A stretch of DNA of 64,000 bases from an uncultured Johnsonella sp. (GTDB taxonomy: Bacteria; Bacillota; Clostridia; Lachnospirales; Lachnospiraceae). A model generated the notes under the pieces. That model worked only from the letters and a program-made list of their open reading frames with translations. It did no database searches and was not told where the DNA came from. The stretch covers positions 1-64,000 of the forward strand of contig CAAFUL010000053.1 in NCBI GenBank assembly GCA_900766185.1, read 5' to 3'. Made by a program: the position numbers and the translations under genes. Positions 54,462 to 62,912 of this stretch are shown in pieces. Numbering within the stretch: position 1 is the stretch's first letter; every line of letters starts with the position of its first letter.

Positions 54462-55080
54462 TTTTCACCTTGTATGAAAGCCTCATAAGAGACTCTGACA
54501 GGTGAACATTTTCCACTACAACTCCGGCGGTTACGGCAAGATCTGTATGAGCAAAGTTCCATATAGCTTTAATTCCTGCATCTGTAAGCCTTCTTGATAT
54601 AGCTCTCGCCTCGTCTTTAGGTACTGTAAGAGCCGCTATATCTATCTCCTCTTCTTTAAGATAGGCTTCAAGATCATCCAAATTATATATTTTAGCACCT
54701 CTTATAGTCTTACCGAAGAGCTCCGGCTTTACATCAAAAAGAGCCGATATTATAAATCCGCTTCTTTCAAAATTAGCGTAATTTGCTATAGCATTGCCAA
54801 GATGACCCGCACCTATTATTATAAGCTTATGCGGTCTGTCTATACCAAGTATCTTAGCAATTTCTCCATGCAGATACATCACATTATACCCATAGCCTTG
54901 CTGGCCGAAACCACCAAAGTTATTAAGGTCTTGTCTTATTTGAGATGCGGTTACCTTCATCTTGATACTAAGATCACTTGAGGATATTCTTTCTACACCA
55001 TCCTCCAGTAATTCCCCCAAGTACCTGTAATATCTTGGCAACCTCGATATAACTGCTTTGGAAATTCTCTTTTCTTCCAT
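54433..55080 (-). CDS. rex: Redox-sensing transcriptional repressor Rex
   Basis: This 215-residue dimeric repressor binds DNA at high NAD+/NADH and lets go when NADH rises. The winged-helix N-terminus has the MKVTASQIRQDLNNFGGFGQ motif, whose QIRxD..F element reads DNA. The Rossmann domain has LIIIGAGHLGNAIANY. The C-terminal helix swaps between subunits. A consensus-like promoter lies at 55138-55166. In fermenting clostridia Rex controls alcohol, butyrate and lactate genes, none of which lie here. Confidence 0.97.
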   Translation of the reverse strand: MEEKRISKAVISRLPRYYRYLGELLEDGVERISSSDLSIKMKVTASQIRQDLNNFGGFGQQGYGYNVMYLHGEIAKILGIDRPHKLIIIGAGHLGNAIANYANFERSGFIISALFDVKPELFGKTIRGAKIYNLDDLEAYLKEEEIDIAALTVPKDEARAISRRLTDAGIKAIWNFAHTDLAVTAGVVVENVHLSESLMRLSYKVKSAKEDECDI

Positions 55081-55137
55081 AGTTCTACCTCATCCTTAAT
55101 AAAGTTTTTAATACCAGCAAAATACTCGTATACTGCT

Positions 55138-55166
55138 AGTATAGTGTTAAGTATTTATCTTGTCAA
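55138..55166 (-). promoter_or_regulatory. Promoter of the rex operon, with a palindrome at the -10 box
   Basis: TTGACA (55161-55166), 17 bp, and TATACT (55138-55143) on the minus strand form a near-consensus promoter. TATACT-AGC-AGTATA (55129-55143) is a short palindrome over the -10 box. It does not resemble the usual TTGTGA...TCACAA Rex site. Confidence 0.75.
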
Positions 55167-55177
55167 TAAAACTAAAT

Positions 55178-55585
55178 TTAATCAGGAATATTTTCAAATT
55201 TTGCTTCACTATCCTCAGACATTTTATTTGCCAAGTTTTCGACTTCATCTGATATTTTATCCTTAGCTGCAAATTTATTGATCAACTCAGGTATCATATC
55301 TATAATTTTAGCCAATATATCCTGATTTTTTACATTAACAAGTTTAGTTATACCGTTCTGTACTATAAGTATGGCTACGGGACTCATTTTTGCACTCATG
55401 CCGCCGGCTTCCTTGCTGTTATTGGCAAATGCACCTGCTCCCATACCACAGCTTACATCTACAAGCGGAATTATTATAGCCCCTCCTGCCTCTATAGGAT
55501 CTCCGACAACCGTCTTTGTACTTATAAAGCTATCCATACCTTTAAATAGAGTCTCAACTGTATCCAATAATTTATTTTCTGCCAT
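55178..55585 (-). CDS. GerW (YtfJ) family sporulation protein
   Basis: This 135-residue protein matches GerW: TVVGDPIEAGGAIIIPLVDV, the glycine-rich VSCGMGAGAF and SPVAILIVQNGITKLVNV. In B. subtilis it is a forespore-made protein needed for proper germination of spores. Its gene follows a DUF2953 gene, as ytfI-ytfJ do in Bacillus. It implies a spore-forming ancestry; it does not prove that this strain sporulates. Confidence 0.92.
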   Translation of the reverse strand: MAENKLLDTVETLFKGMDSFISTKTVVGDPIEAGGAIIIPLVDVSCGMGAGAFANNSKEAGGMSAKMSPVAILIVQNGITKLVNVKNQDILAKIIDMIPELINKFAAKDKISDEVENLANKMSEDSEAKFENIPD

Positions 55586-55596
55586 TTATAACTCCT

Positions 55597-56526
55597 TTAT
55601 AAAATTTTATTTCTATTTTTGTAAAGTTTATATACCTTCTTAAAATCTTTATCAAACCACAATTTTGTTGCGATAATAACTACCGGCATAAGTCTTACTC
55701 CACCTTTTGCCCTTATGTCTATATCTATAATTGCCTTATCAAATACAGGTATAAGCTCTATCTTATCTTTATACAGGCAGTAAAAAAGTGCGGCATACGA
55801 TAAGACCTGACCGGTTGTGTAGGGATCTTCAAAGCCTAAAATAAACCTTCCCGACAACTTCCTTGCTCTAAATAACTTTAATATCTTTACAAGTGCCTGC
55901 CAAATTTTTTTAATACCCCTTCTAAGACTTTCATTATTGAACAACTTTACAATTCTGTCTTTTTTTTCCAATAATGTCTTTAATTCTGTCTTGATTTTTT
56001 CATATTTATTTTTTATAAAGCTTGAAAAACTCTGTTTTTTCTTTTTTCTTTTTTTCTTGGTAAAAGCCCTTGCATCCTCAATATTTTCTACAATGCTTTT
56101 TTCCTCTATGCCCTCATCGGGTTCTTGACTGTTTTCTTCACCACTAAAAGTTTCTTTATCAGACTCTTCATAGTCTTTTTTATCTTCTGTTTCAAGCTGT
56201 CCTTCATCAAAGCTGTCTTCATCCGAAGAAGATTCTTCATAAAAATCATCTTCATCTTCTTTATCAAGATCCTTTGCCTTATTAGAGAAATCCATACCGA
56301 AAATCTTAAACTTGGTACTCAGCTCCTTATCGTAGTTTACTTCAAACTTAACTATCTTTAACAGCCACGATACGCTTAAGCTGCACCAAAAACTTTCCCT
56401 GTACTTTAATTTCAAATCATACCTTATAGGTACTAAAAGTACTGTCAGCAGTATAAGTATAATTAAAGCAAGCAGAAAAAGCAAAGTGAAGGCTATTATA
56501 TTTAACAGCGTAAGTAATATACCCAA
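55597..56526 (-). CDS. DUF2953 domain protein (YtfI-like)
   Basis: This 309-residue protein has one N-terminal membrane helix (FTLLFLLALIILILLTVLLV). A strongly acidic then lysine-rich middle (about 85-170) and a C-terminal DUF2953 domain follow (ARKLSGRFILGFEDPYTTGQ; RAKGGVRLMPVVIIATKLWF). The function is unknown; the family travels with gerW. The start is TTG at 56524-56526, 8 nt behind AGGAGG. Confidence 0.85.
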   Translation of the reverse strand: MGILLTLLNIIAFTLLFLLALIILILLTVLLVPIRYDLKLKYRESFWCSLSVSWLLKIVKFEVNYDKELSTKFKIFGMDFSNKAKDLDKEDEDDFYEESSSDEDSFDEGQLETEDKKDYEESDKETFSGEENSQEPDEGIEEKSIVENIEDARAFTKKKRKKKKQSFSSFIKNKYEKIKTELKTLLEKKDRIVKLFNNESLRRGIKKIWQALVKILKLFRARKLSGRFILGFEDPYTTGQVLSYAALFYCLYKDKIELIPVFDKAIIDIDIRAKGGVRLMPVVIIATKLWFDKDFKKVYKLYKNRNKIL

Positions 56527-56537
56527 GGCTTTTCCTC

Positions 56538-56840
56538 CTACTTAAAATTCTTATAAAGTTCTTTATCAAAAATATCTTTCTTATGCACATATATATCGCT
56601 TACAATGTCTTTCATAAGTTCTATTGCAGCAGACTTTGACTCTGCAATTCCAAGTACTTTTGTATCACAATCATATTGGCGAATATAAAATATATTATGC
56701 ACTATCTCTATTTTTCCGTTTTGCGGGCAAACTATAAGATATATTGATTTTCTGCTTATATTTCGGGAAATCCATTTCAAGTTTCTTCTATAAGAGAATT
56801 TCAGCTTTTTGCTTATATATATTTTTTTATATATGTACAT
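56538..56840 (-). CDS. Small basic protein of unknown function
   Basis: This 100-residue frame lies on the coding strand 12 bp ahead of the DUF2953 gene. It is Lys/Ile/Tyr-rich with an amphipathic end (AESKSAAIELMKDIVSD). No signal, membrane helix or known motif is visible. GGAGG lies just before the ATG, which supports translation. Operon position favours a real gene. I do not recognise a family. Confidence 0.5.
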   Translation of the reverse strand: MYIYKKIYISKKLKFSYRRNLKWISRNISRKSIYLIVCPQNGKIEIVHNIFYIRQYDCDTKVLGIAESKSAAIELMKDIVSDIYVHKKDIFDKELYKNFK

Positions 56841-56976
56841 TAAGCCTCCTACAAAACCTTTACTAAATATGTTTTTTATACTTTGTCAGATATTAATAAA
56901 TCGGTCTTATCCGAATATATGTTACAGTTAAAGTAAGCGTTCATCTTCGTCAAAAAACTAAAAATCTTTAGCTTTA

Positions 56977-57717
56977 CTACCTTGAAGCCATAATACATTT
57001 TTTAGCAAGTTTAAGCGCCTCTTCTACAGTCTTTTCTCTTATTTGCTGTCTGTCTCCGCTAAAGTGATATTCTTCTACAATTACCCGACCCTCTAAAAAT
57101 ACCCCTATGTATACCAGTCCTACCGGTTTTTCTTCGGTTCCTCCGTCAGGACCTGCTATACCTGTTACTGAAATAGCAACATCCGTATCTGCTGCCAACG
57201 CTGTACCTGCTGCCATTTCCTTTGCTGTTTGCTTACTTACCGCACCGTACTTTTTTAATGTTGATTTACTTACATCAAGTCTTTTTCTTTTTGACTTATT
57301 GGTATAGGTTACAAATCCCTCTTTGTAGACTTCGGATACTCCGGCTACATTGATTATCCTTCCGGCAAGCAGACCTCCGGTACATGACTCGGAAGTAGAT
57401 ATACTTAAATCATACTTTTCCAAAAGTTTTACCACCGACTTTTCCAAAGTTTCAACTTCCTTTGCAGCTGCCAGCTTATCCTTAAATCTTTCTTTTAATT
57501 CTTTTACTATAGGCTTTATAAGAGACTTTGCCTCTTCCTCGGTATCTCCTGTAGCACTTAAGTGTATGATTACTTCACCTGTGTCCGGAAGAACTATTTT
57601 TACTTCAATATGGTCCAATTTCACGACATCGGATATTTTTTCCAATACTTCTTCTTTACTTATGTTGATAAGTCTTATATTTCTGTTTCTTTTAACTAAT
57701 GAAGTACCTGTTCCCAT
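56977..57717 (-). CDS. CinA C-terminal-type nicotinamide-nucleotide amidohydrolase, shortened
   Basis: This 246-residue protein carries the CinA amidohydrolase domain in its second half: STSESCTGGLLAGRIINVAG, AVSVTGIAGPDGGTEEKPVG-type motifs and FSGDRQQIREKTVEEAL. It deamidates NMN to nicotinate mononucleotide. The first ~90 residues look like the small linker domain of full CinA, but the N-terminal MoCF-like (COG1058) domain of about 250 residues is missing. GGAGGT for this gene overlaps the end of pgsA, so they are coupled, as in the common pgsA-cinA order. Confidence 0.88.
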   Translation of the reverse strand: MGTGTSLVKRNRNIRLINISKEEVLEKISDVVKLDHIEVKIVLPDTGEVIIHLSATGDTEEEAKSLIKPIVKELKERFKDKLAAAKEVETLEKSVVKLLEKYDLSISTSESCTGGLLAGRIINVAGVSEVYKEGFVTYTNKSKRKRLDVSKSTLKKYGAVSKQTAKEMAAGTALAADTDVAISVTGIAGPDGGTEEKPVGLVYIGVFLEGRVIVEEYHFSGDRQQIREKTVEEALKLAKKCIMASR

Positions 57718-57718
57718 A

Positions 57719-58261
57719 TTACATACCTCCTAAACTAAGCACTTTTTTATTCTTTATTATATAATCAAGCAATGAAACTACACTTAAAATGCACATAAGC
57801 CATACACTTATATCAGTAATACAGCTGATAGCCTCAATTGACAAAAGCATAAGTATTACAGAAAGCATTTGAGATACCGTCTTTAACTTTCCTAAAGGAC
57901 TTGCCGCTATAATTATATTTTTTTCCGTAGCAATCAGCCTTATTCCGCTTATTATAAACTCTCTTGCTATAACTATACTTACTACCCATGAGCTTATATT
58001 TCCAAGCTCTATCAGTATTATAAGTGCTGAAGATACAAGTATTTTATCTGCCAAAGGATCCATAAGTTTGCCGAAGTCGGTTATCATATTGTACCTTCTT
58101 GCCACATAACCGTCTAATGCATCAGTAGCTGAAGCTATAATAAAAATTCCCAGTGCTATATATCTGTATACAATATCCCTGTCCTTACTGTATACCAATA
58201 CTGCAATAAATACCGGTATCATAAGTATTCTTAACATTGTAAGCTTATTAGCTAAATTCAT
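57719..58261 (-). CDS. pgsA: CDP-diacylglycerol-glycerol-3-phosphate 3-phosphatidyltransferase
   Basis: This 180-residue membrane enzyme makes phosphatidylglycerol phosphate. The CDP-alcohol transferase motif DALDGYVARRYNMITDFGKL, ending in MDPLADK, is complete with its Asp residues. Four to five hydrophobic helices flank it. It precedes the cinA-like gene directly. Confidence 0.95.
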   Translation of the reverse strand: MNLANKLTMLRILMIPVFIAVLVYSKDRDIVYRYIALGIFIIASATDALDGYVARRYNMITDFGKLMDPLADKILVSSALIILIELGNISSWVVSIVIAREFIISGIRLIATEKNIIIAASPLGKLKTVSQMLSVILMLLSIEAISCITDISVWLMCILSVVSLLDYIIKNKKVLSLGGM

Positions 58262-58382
58262 AATCCTCTCTCCTAAAACTTATAATATAAAAATAGACTA
58301 TTGCACTAAAGATAAAGGGTATTTTATCCCAATTGATTAATACAACAGCCCATAATCCAAGGAAGCGCTGACTAAGATGCCC

Positions 58383-58628
58383 TTATTCAGCTTTCTCCTC
58401 CGGCAGTATTTTAATTTTCTCTTTATAAAGTTCATCTATGGCTATAGATAAATATTTTCTGTTTGCAGTAGTATTTTCGCTGTTTTCACCATCTTGGGAT
58501 ATAAGCTGCCTTGCTCTTTTTGCAGTAGCTATAACTATAGAATACCTGCTTTGCACTACAGGCGGTTCTCCCTGCTCTACATCTTTATTTACCGCATTTA
58601 TCAATTCATTATAAGACGGATGTAACAT
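58383..58628 (-). CDS. rpoZ: RNA polymerase omega subunit
   Basis: This 81-residue protein matches omega: MLHPSYNELINAV, then SRYSIVIATAKRARQLIS and AIDELYKEKIKILPEE. It aids assembly of the beta' subunit. It lies 12 bp after gmk, the usual gmk-rpoZ order. Confidence 0.94.
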   Translation of the reverse strand: MLHPSYNELINAVNKDVEQGEPPVVQSRYSIVIATAKRARQLISQDGENSENTTANRKYLSIAIDELYKEKIKILPEEKAE

Positions 58629-58640
58629 TTTTCTCTCCTT

Positions 58641-59261
58641 TTAAGACCTGTTTTTTAGTGAATTCTTTATAAACTCTATTAATTCCTTGTTTCTAAAGGT
58701 TTTTTTATGTTCGCTTTCTATTATACTGTTAAAGTCCTTTGTAACCTTTTCTATACTTTCATTAATTAGTATATAATCATATTGCTTCATATATTCAGCC
58801 TCTTTAGCGGCACGCAAAAGCCTATCCTCAATTTGTTCTGCTTTTTCGGTATTTCTTGACTTCAACCTGTCTTCAAGTATCTTAGCATCTTTGGTACTTA
58901 CAAATATCAAAACCGCCTCCGGGAACTTTTCCTTTATTTTAACGGCTCCCTGTACCTCTATTTCAAGTATTACATCTATTCCTTTTTGTAACTTTTCTTC
59001 TACATACGCTCTGGGCGTACCATAGTAGTTATCTACATATTTGGCATGTTCTATAAGTTCGTCATTCTCTATCATGGCAAGAAACTCCTCGGTACTTACA
59101 AAAAAATACTCTCTTGCATGTACCTCACCCTCTCTTGGCTTTCTCGTAGTAGCTGATATTGAAAGTGCATACTTATCATATTGCTTCAGTAGTTTATTGA
59201 TTATAGTTCCCTTACCGGCTCCTGAAAATCCGGAAAGTACTATAAGAAGTCCCTGTTCCAT
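58641..59261 (-). CDS. gmk: Guanylate kinase
   Basis: This 206-residue kinase converts GMP to GDP. The P-loop is SGFSGAGKGTI, and the GMP site shows SISATTRKPREGEVHAREY and YYGTPRAYVEEKL. It sits between yicC and rpoZ, as in most Firmicutes. The glycine-to-phenylalanine change in the P-loop (GFSGAGKG) is within normal variation. Confidence 0.97.
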   Translation of the reverse strand: MEQGLLIVLSGFSGAGKGTIINKLLKQYDKYALSISATTRKPREGEVHAREYFFVSTEEFLAMIENDELIEHAKYVDNYYGTPRAYVEEKLQKGIDVILEIEVQGAVKIKEKFPEAVLIFVSTKDAKILEDRLKSRNTEKAEQIEDRLLRAAKEAEYMKQYDYILINESIEKVTKDFNSIIESEHKKTFRNKELIEFIKNSLKNRS

Positions 59262-59277
59262 CCGACCTTCCTTATGT

Positions 59278-60156
59278 CTATTCTATATTTTGTACTTGTT
59301 CTCTTATTTTTTCTATACAAGTCTTTAGTTCTATAGCCCTGTTTGATATATCTATATCATCAGACTTGGACAGTATAGTATTAGCCTCTCTGTTGAGTTC
59401 TTGTGAGATAAAATCCACTTTTCTTCCGATATTTTCTCCTGCTTCAAGTTCTCTTTCAACAGCTTTTATATGGCTTTTTAACCTGACAAGCTCCTCATCT
59501 ATACTTATCTTATCAGCATAAATGGCAACTTCGGTAATAATTCTGCTCTCATCTATATTGCTTTCTTCAAGCAAAGTACTTATCTTTTCCTTTAATTTAT
59601 TATGGTATCTTTCCATAAGTAAAGGTACTCTTTCTTCTATTGCCTGAGTATTCTTAAGTAGATTTTCAAGTTTGTCTCTTAGATCCTTATGCAGGTGATC
59701 CCCTTCCAGACTTCTTGCCGCAACAAATTCTTCCAGTGCCTTTACTATACAATCTCTTACTTGCAGCCATATATGCTCTACAGTTTCCTCAGAGTTTGAT
59801 ACTGTTATGATTTCCGGAAACCTGAGCAAACTGCTCATATGCATTTCGTTCTTTATACCGTACTTTTCTTCTATATGTTTTGCATGTGCAACATATTGAT
59901 CAAGTATATCTTCATTCAATATAAGTTTGCTATATGTATCGGTATACGACTCATATACTATACAAAGGTCTATCTTGCCTCTTTGCACATATTCTTTAAC
60001 AAGCTTCCTTATATCAGCTTCAAATTTTGAAAATCTTTTCGGCATCTTAACACTAAGATCAAAGTATCTATGGTTTACAGACCTTATTTCTACAGCAATC
60101 TTATATTCATGGGTAAGTTCTTCCGCCTTACCGAAACCTGTCATACTTTTAATCAC
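59278..60156 (-). CDS. YicC-family endoribonuclease
   Basis: This protein of about 292 residues matches YicC: KSMTGFGKAEE at the start, VEIRSVNHRYFDLSVKMP, GKIDLCIVYES and a C-terminal DUF1732 part (KVDFISQELNREANTILSK). YicC proteins are RNA-degrading enzymes in E. coli and B. subtilis. I start at GTG 60154-60156 because it gives exactly the MIKSMTGFG family N-terminus. Longer frames upstream add an unlikely hydrophobic leader. It begins the yicC-gmk-rpoZ cluster. Confidence 0.93.
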   Translation of the reverse strand: MIKSMTGFGKAEELTHEYKIAVEIRSVNHRYFDLSVKMPKRFSKFEADIRKLVKEYVQRGKIDLCIVYESYTDTYSKLILNEDILDQYVAHAKHIEEKYGIKNEMHMSSLLRFPEIITVSNSEETVEHIWLQVRDCIVKALEEFVAARSLEGDHLHKDLRDKLENLLKNTQAIEERVPLLMERYHNKLKEKISTLLEESNIDESRIITEVAIYADKISIDEELVRLKSHIKAVERELEAGENIGRKVDFISQELNREANTILSKSDDIDISNRAIELKTCIEKIREQVQNIE

Positions 60157-60281
60157 TGCACCAAACCTCATTTCTGCACAAAATATTATACTGTTGTACC
60201 AACATATTATATTACTATCAAAAAGTAAAGTCAAATAAACACTTTATCTGTGCCAAAGTTTATCACAACTATAAATAAGTG

Positions 60282-60977
60282 CTATTTTTTCTCTTTGGTC
60301 TTGTATATACTTTTCAGTGTAAAAACTACAGCTCCTATAGTAAAGAAACTAAGCAGTCCTATAACCAGATATTCCATTCTCTGTGTTAAAATCTTTCCGA
60401 AGTACGAATATATAAATATTGCAGGAATCTGCCCTATTCCTGTAGCAAGTGCGAATTCCAAATACTTCATAGGAGTCAATCCTGCCGCATAGCTTACATA
60501 ATCAAAAGAAATTATCGGAAAAAGTCTGCATATCAGTACCGCATTTTTCCCATACTTGGCAAAGAATTTATCAACCTGTTCAAGACCCCCCTTGCTTACA
60601 AGCCTCTGTGCCACATCTCTTCCGAGTATTCTCGCTATATAAAAGCAGGTGCTTGCTCCGGCAAGGGAGCTTAGCCATGACAGCAAAGCTCCCTGCCACC
60701 AGCCGAAAAGCCCCGCATTGGCAAGTGTAATTACAAAAGCCGGCAGTGGAGCTACTATGCACTGCATTATCATAAGCGCAAATGATACAAGCATAGCGTA
60801 GGCTCCGTAGGAGTTTACAAAAGTTTTTATACTTTCAAAGTCTCCTTTTAAAAGCATGGCAAATACTTTGTTTACATTAACTTTGACATTTGGAACAAAA
60901 TAATAGATAAGTACTAAGCTTATAAGGAAAAGTATCAAAATAAGCTTGTCAAAATGCTCTTTCAATATCTTCTTCAT
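60282..60977 (-). CDS. TVP38/TMEM64 (VTT domain) membrane protein
   Basis: This 231-residue integral membrane protein has about six helices. The VTT core shows APLPAFVITLANAGLFGWWQ, GASTCFYIARILGRDVAQR and CRLFPIISFDYVSYAAGLTP. VTT proteins are linked to lipid scrambling or half-transport. It stands alone between yicC and the methionine genes. The exact substrate is unknown. Confidence 0.9.
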   Translation of the reverse strand: MKKILKEHFDKLILILFLISLVLIYYFVPNVKVNVNKVFAMLLKGDFESIKTFVNSYGAYAMLVSFALMIMQCIVAPLPAFVITLANAGLFGWWQGALLSWLSSLAGASTCFYIARILGRDVAQRLVSKGGLEQVDKFFAKYGKNAVLICRLFPIISFDYVSYAAGLTPMKYLEFALATGIGQIPAIFIYSYFGKILTQRMEYLVIGLLSFFTIGAVVFTLKSIYKTKEKK

Positions 60978-61151
60978 TCAATTCTACCTGTTTTGCTTTA
61001 GCTGATTTTTCATTTTACTTATTTGAGGTCTAGAGCCCTTTGGTATACAACCCGATTAATTAATACTTACATTTCCCACAACCTTAAGATGTTATAAAGA
61101 TTAATGATTAAATCTCTAACCTGTTTTATGTGTGTAAAATTTAAGCTCATA

Positions 61152-62912
61152 CTATATGTATTTTATATAATTTATAATCCTGAGCATTAAGTCTATGCGT
61201 GTAAACGGTGTGATCAGATAGTATCCGTCTACATAGTCAGCCATACGCTCGGCTATATCTACAGATATATCATAAGCCAACTTTTCAGCCTCGTCCCTGC
61301 TCTTACCCTCATAAAGCCTTATCATATCTTCAGGTACATTAATTCCGTTTACTTCGTTTTGTATAAACAGTGCATTTTTATCGCTGATTATAGGAAGTAT
61401 TCCTCCCAAAATCTTTGCATCAAGCTTTTCTCTTGCTGTCTTAAGATTTTGAAGGGCTTCATCTGTAAGCACAGGCTGGGTTAAAAAGCCTACCACACCC
61501 GAAGAAATCTTAGTCATTGCCCTCTTTAACTCCGAGTCGAACTTCCTTGCATTGACATTAAGTGCCGCATACACCTTTATGGAATTATTAAGAACCTCTT
61601 TGTTAAGAGAGTCTATATAGGCGGCAAGTTTCCTTGAATTAAGCTGATATACCGCTGCAACCTCACTTCTTTCAGCATTAGGTATGGGATCTCCCGTAAC
61701 AGTAAGCACATTGGAGATATTTTCCGCACGAACTCCAAGTAAAAGAGCTTTTGTAGCATTGATATTCCTATCTCTGCAGGTCATATGAGGCATTGCTTCT
61801 ATAGAATGTTCTCTCTTAAGCTTAGCAGCAAGCATGCAACTGTCAAGCCTCGGTCTTGCTATAGGACAGTCGGCTATAGTTATAATATCGGCTCCGGCTT
61901 TTTTAAGCCTTATACTTGACTTTACAAAGTCTTCGGTATTAAAGTCTTTTGGAGAATCAAGCTCTACCGCAATAACTTTCTTTCCGCTGTTTACCTTGTC
62001 CCAAAATACATTCTTAAGTTCTGAAAAATCTTTTTTATGAGTGTATACTATCTTTTTCTTTACAGGCTGTCCTATAGTATCTACTATACCCTTGATTATT
62101 TTTATATATTCAGGATTACTTCCGCAGCAGGCACCTACTATCCTGACCCCTATCTCAAGTATTTGCTTCATCTGCTCGGCAAAATACTCTTTACTTCCGC
62201 CATAATAAGTCCTGTTTCCTCTGACTATCGGATAGCCTATGTTAGGCATGGCTGCAAGCGGTATATTTTCTATATTGATTTCTCTTAAGAGTTTATACAT
62301 ATGGCTTGCACTGCATATACAGTTTAAGCCGGTTGCATCTATTACATCGGAATTGGCAACCTTTTCCAAAAGACTCTTATAGGAGTAACCTTCTCTGGTG
62401 TATCCGTCTGCGTGACAGGCATAATCTACCATTACAAAGGCTTCTTTGCACTCCTTTTTTATATACCTTGCCACTTCCACCATTGCTATATCCGAGCTGT
62501 GTGTTTCAAAGATGAAGTTATTTGCACCCAGTTCTAAAAAAGTTGATACTATTTTAATGTATTCTTCAACCTTTTCATTGTGTTCACCTGCCATAATAGG
62601 TCCTATATCCGCAAATACAAAGGCTTTGTCTTCGGCAGCCTTAATAGCGATTTCATAACCGGCTTTGATAAGTTCTTTCTGCCTTTTTCTGTCTCCGCCC
62701 AAGTTAGTAATATCAAGTCCGAAAGTATTGGTTCTTATAGCCCTTGCACCTGCTTCAATATATTCTTTATGTATATCAAGTATAAGTTTTGGATTATCTA
62801 TGTTGGCAGCTTCACAATTGGAACTCATATCATTCATAAGAGCTGCATAATAAGTACCCATAGCACCGTCAAATATTAATATATTATTCTGTAAATATTC
62901 TTTAACTTTCAT
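61152..62912 (-). CDS. Bifunctional homocysteine S-methyltransferase / methylenetetrahydrofolate reductase
   Basis: This fusion of about 586 residues joins a homocysteine methyltransferase domain to a MetF-type reductase. The first half (1-290; IFDGAMGTYYAALM) has zinc-ligand cysteines in ATGLNCICSASH and RIVGACCGSNPEYI. The second half (300-590; VTGDPIPNAERSE and VVGFLTQPVLTD) would use flavin to make 5-methyl-THF. B. subtilis YitJ has the same design. I start at ATG 62910-62912, six nt behind GGAG. The gene overlaps the B12-dependent synthase by 11 bp. Confidence 0.93.
   Translation of the reverse strand: MKVKEYLQNNILIFDGAMGTYYAALMNDMSSNCEAANIDNPKLILDIHKEYIEAGARAIRTNTFGLDITNLGGDRKRQKELIKAGYEIAIKAAEDKAFVFADIGPIMAGEHNEKVEEYIKIVSTFLELGANNFIFETHSSDIAMVEVARYIKKECKEAFVMVDYACHADGYTREGYSYKSLLEKVANSDVIDATGLNCICSASHMYKLLREINIENIPLAAMPNIGYPIVRGNRTYYGGSKEYFAEQMKQILEIGVRIVGACCGSNPEYIKIIKGIVDTIGQPVKKKIVYTHKKDFSELKNVFWDKVNSGKKVIAVELDSPKDFNTEDFVKSSIRLKKAGADIITIADCPIARPRLDSCMLAAKLKREHSIEAMPHMTCRDRNINATKALLLGVRAENISNVLTVTGDPIPNAERSEVAAVYQLNSRKLAAYIDSLNKEVLNNSIKVYAALNVNARKFDSELKRAMTKISSGVVGFLTQPVLTDEALQNLKTAREKLDAKILGGILPIISDKNALFIQNEVNGINVPEDMIRLYEGKSRDEAEKLAYDISVDIAERMADYVDGYYLITPFTRIDLMLRIINYIKYI

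Noticed and set aside
55129..55143. Possible Rex autoregulatory site at the rex promoter
   Set aside because: The palindrome does not look like the known Rex-site consensus, so I note it only as an unassigned palindrome.
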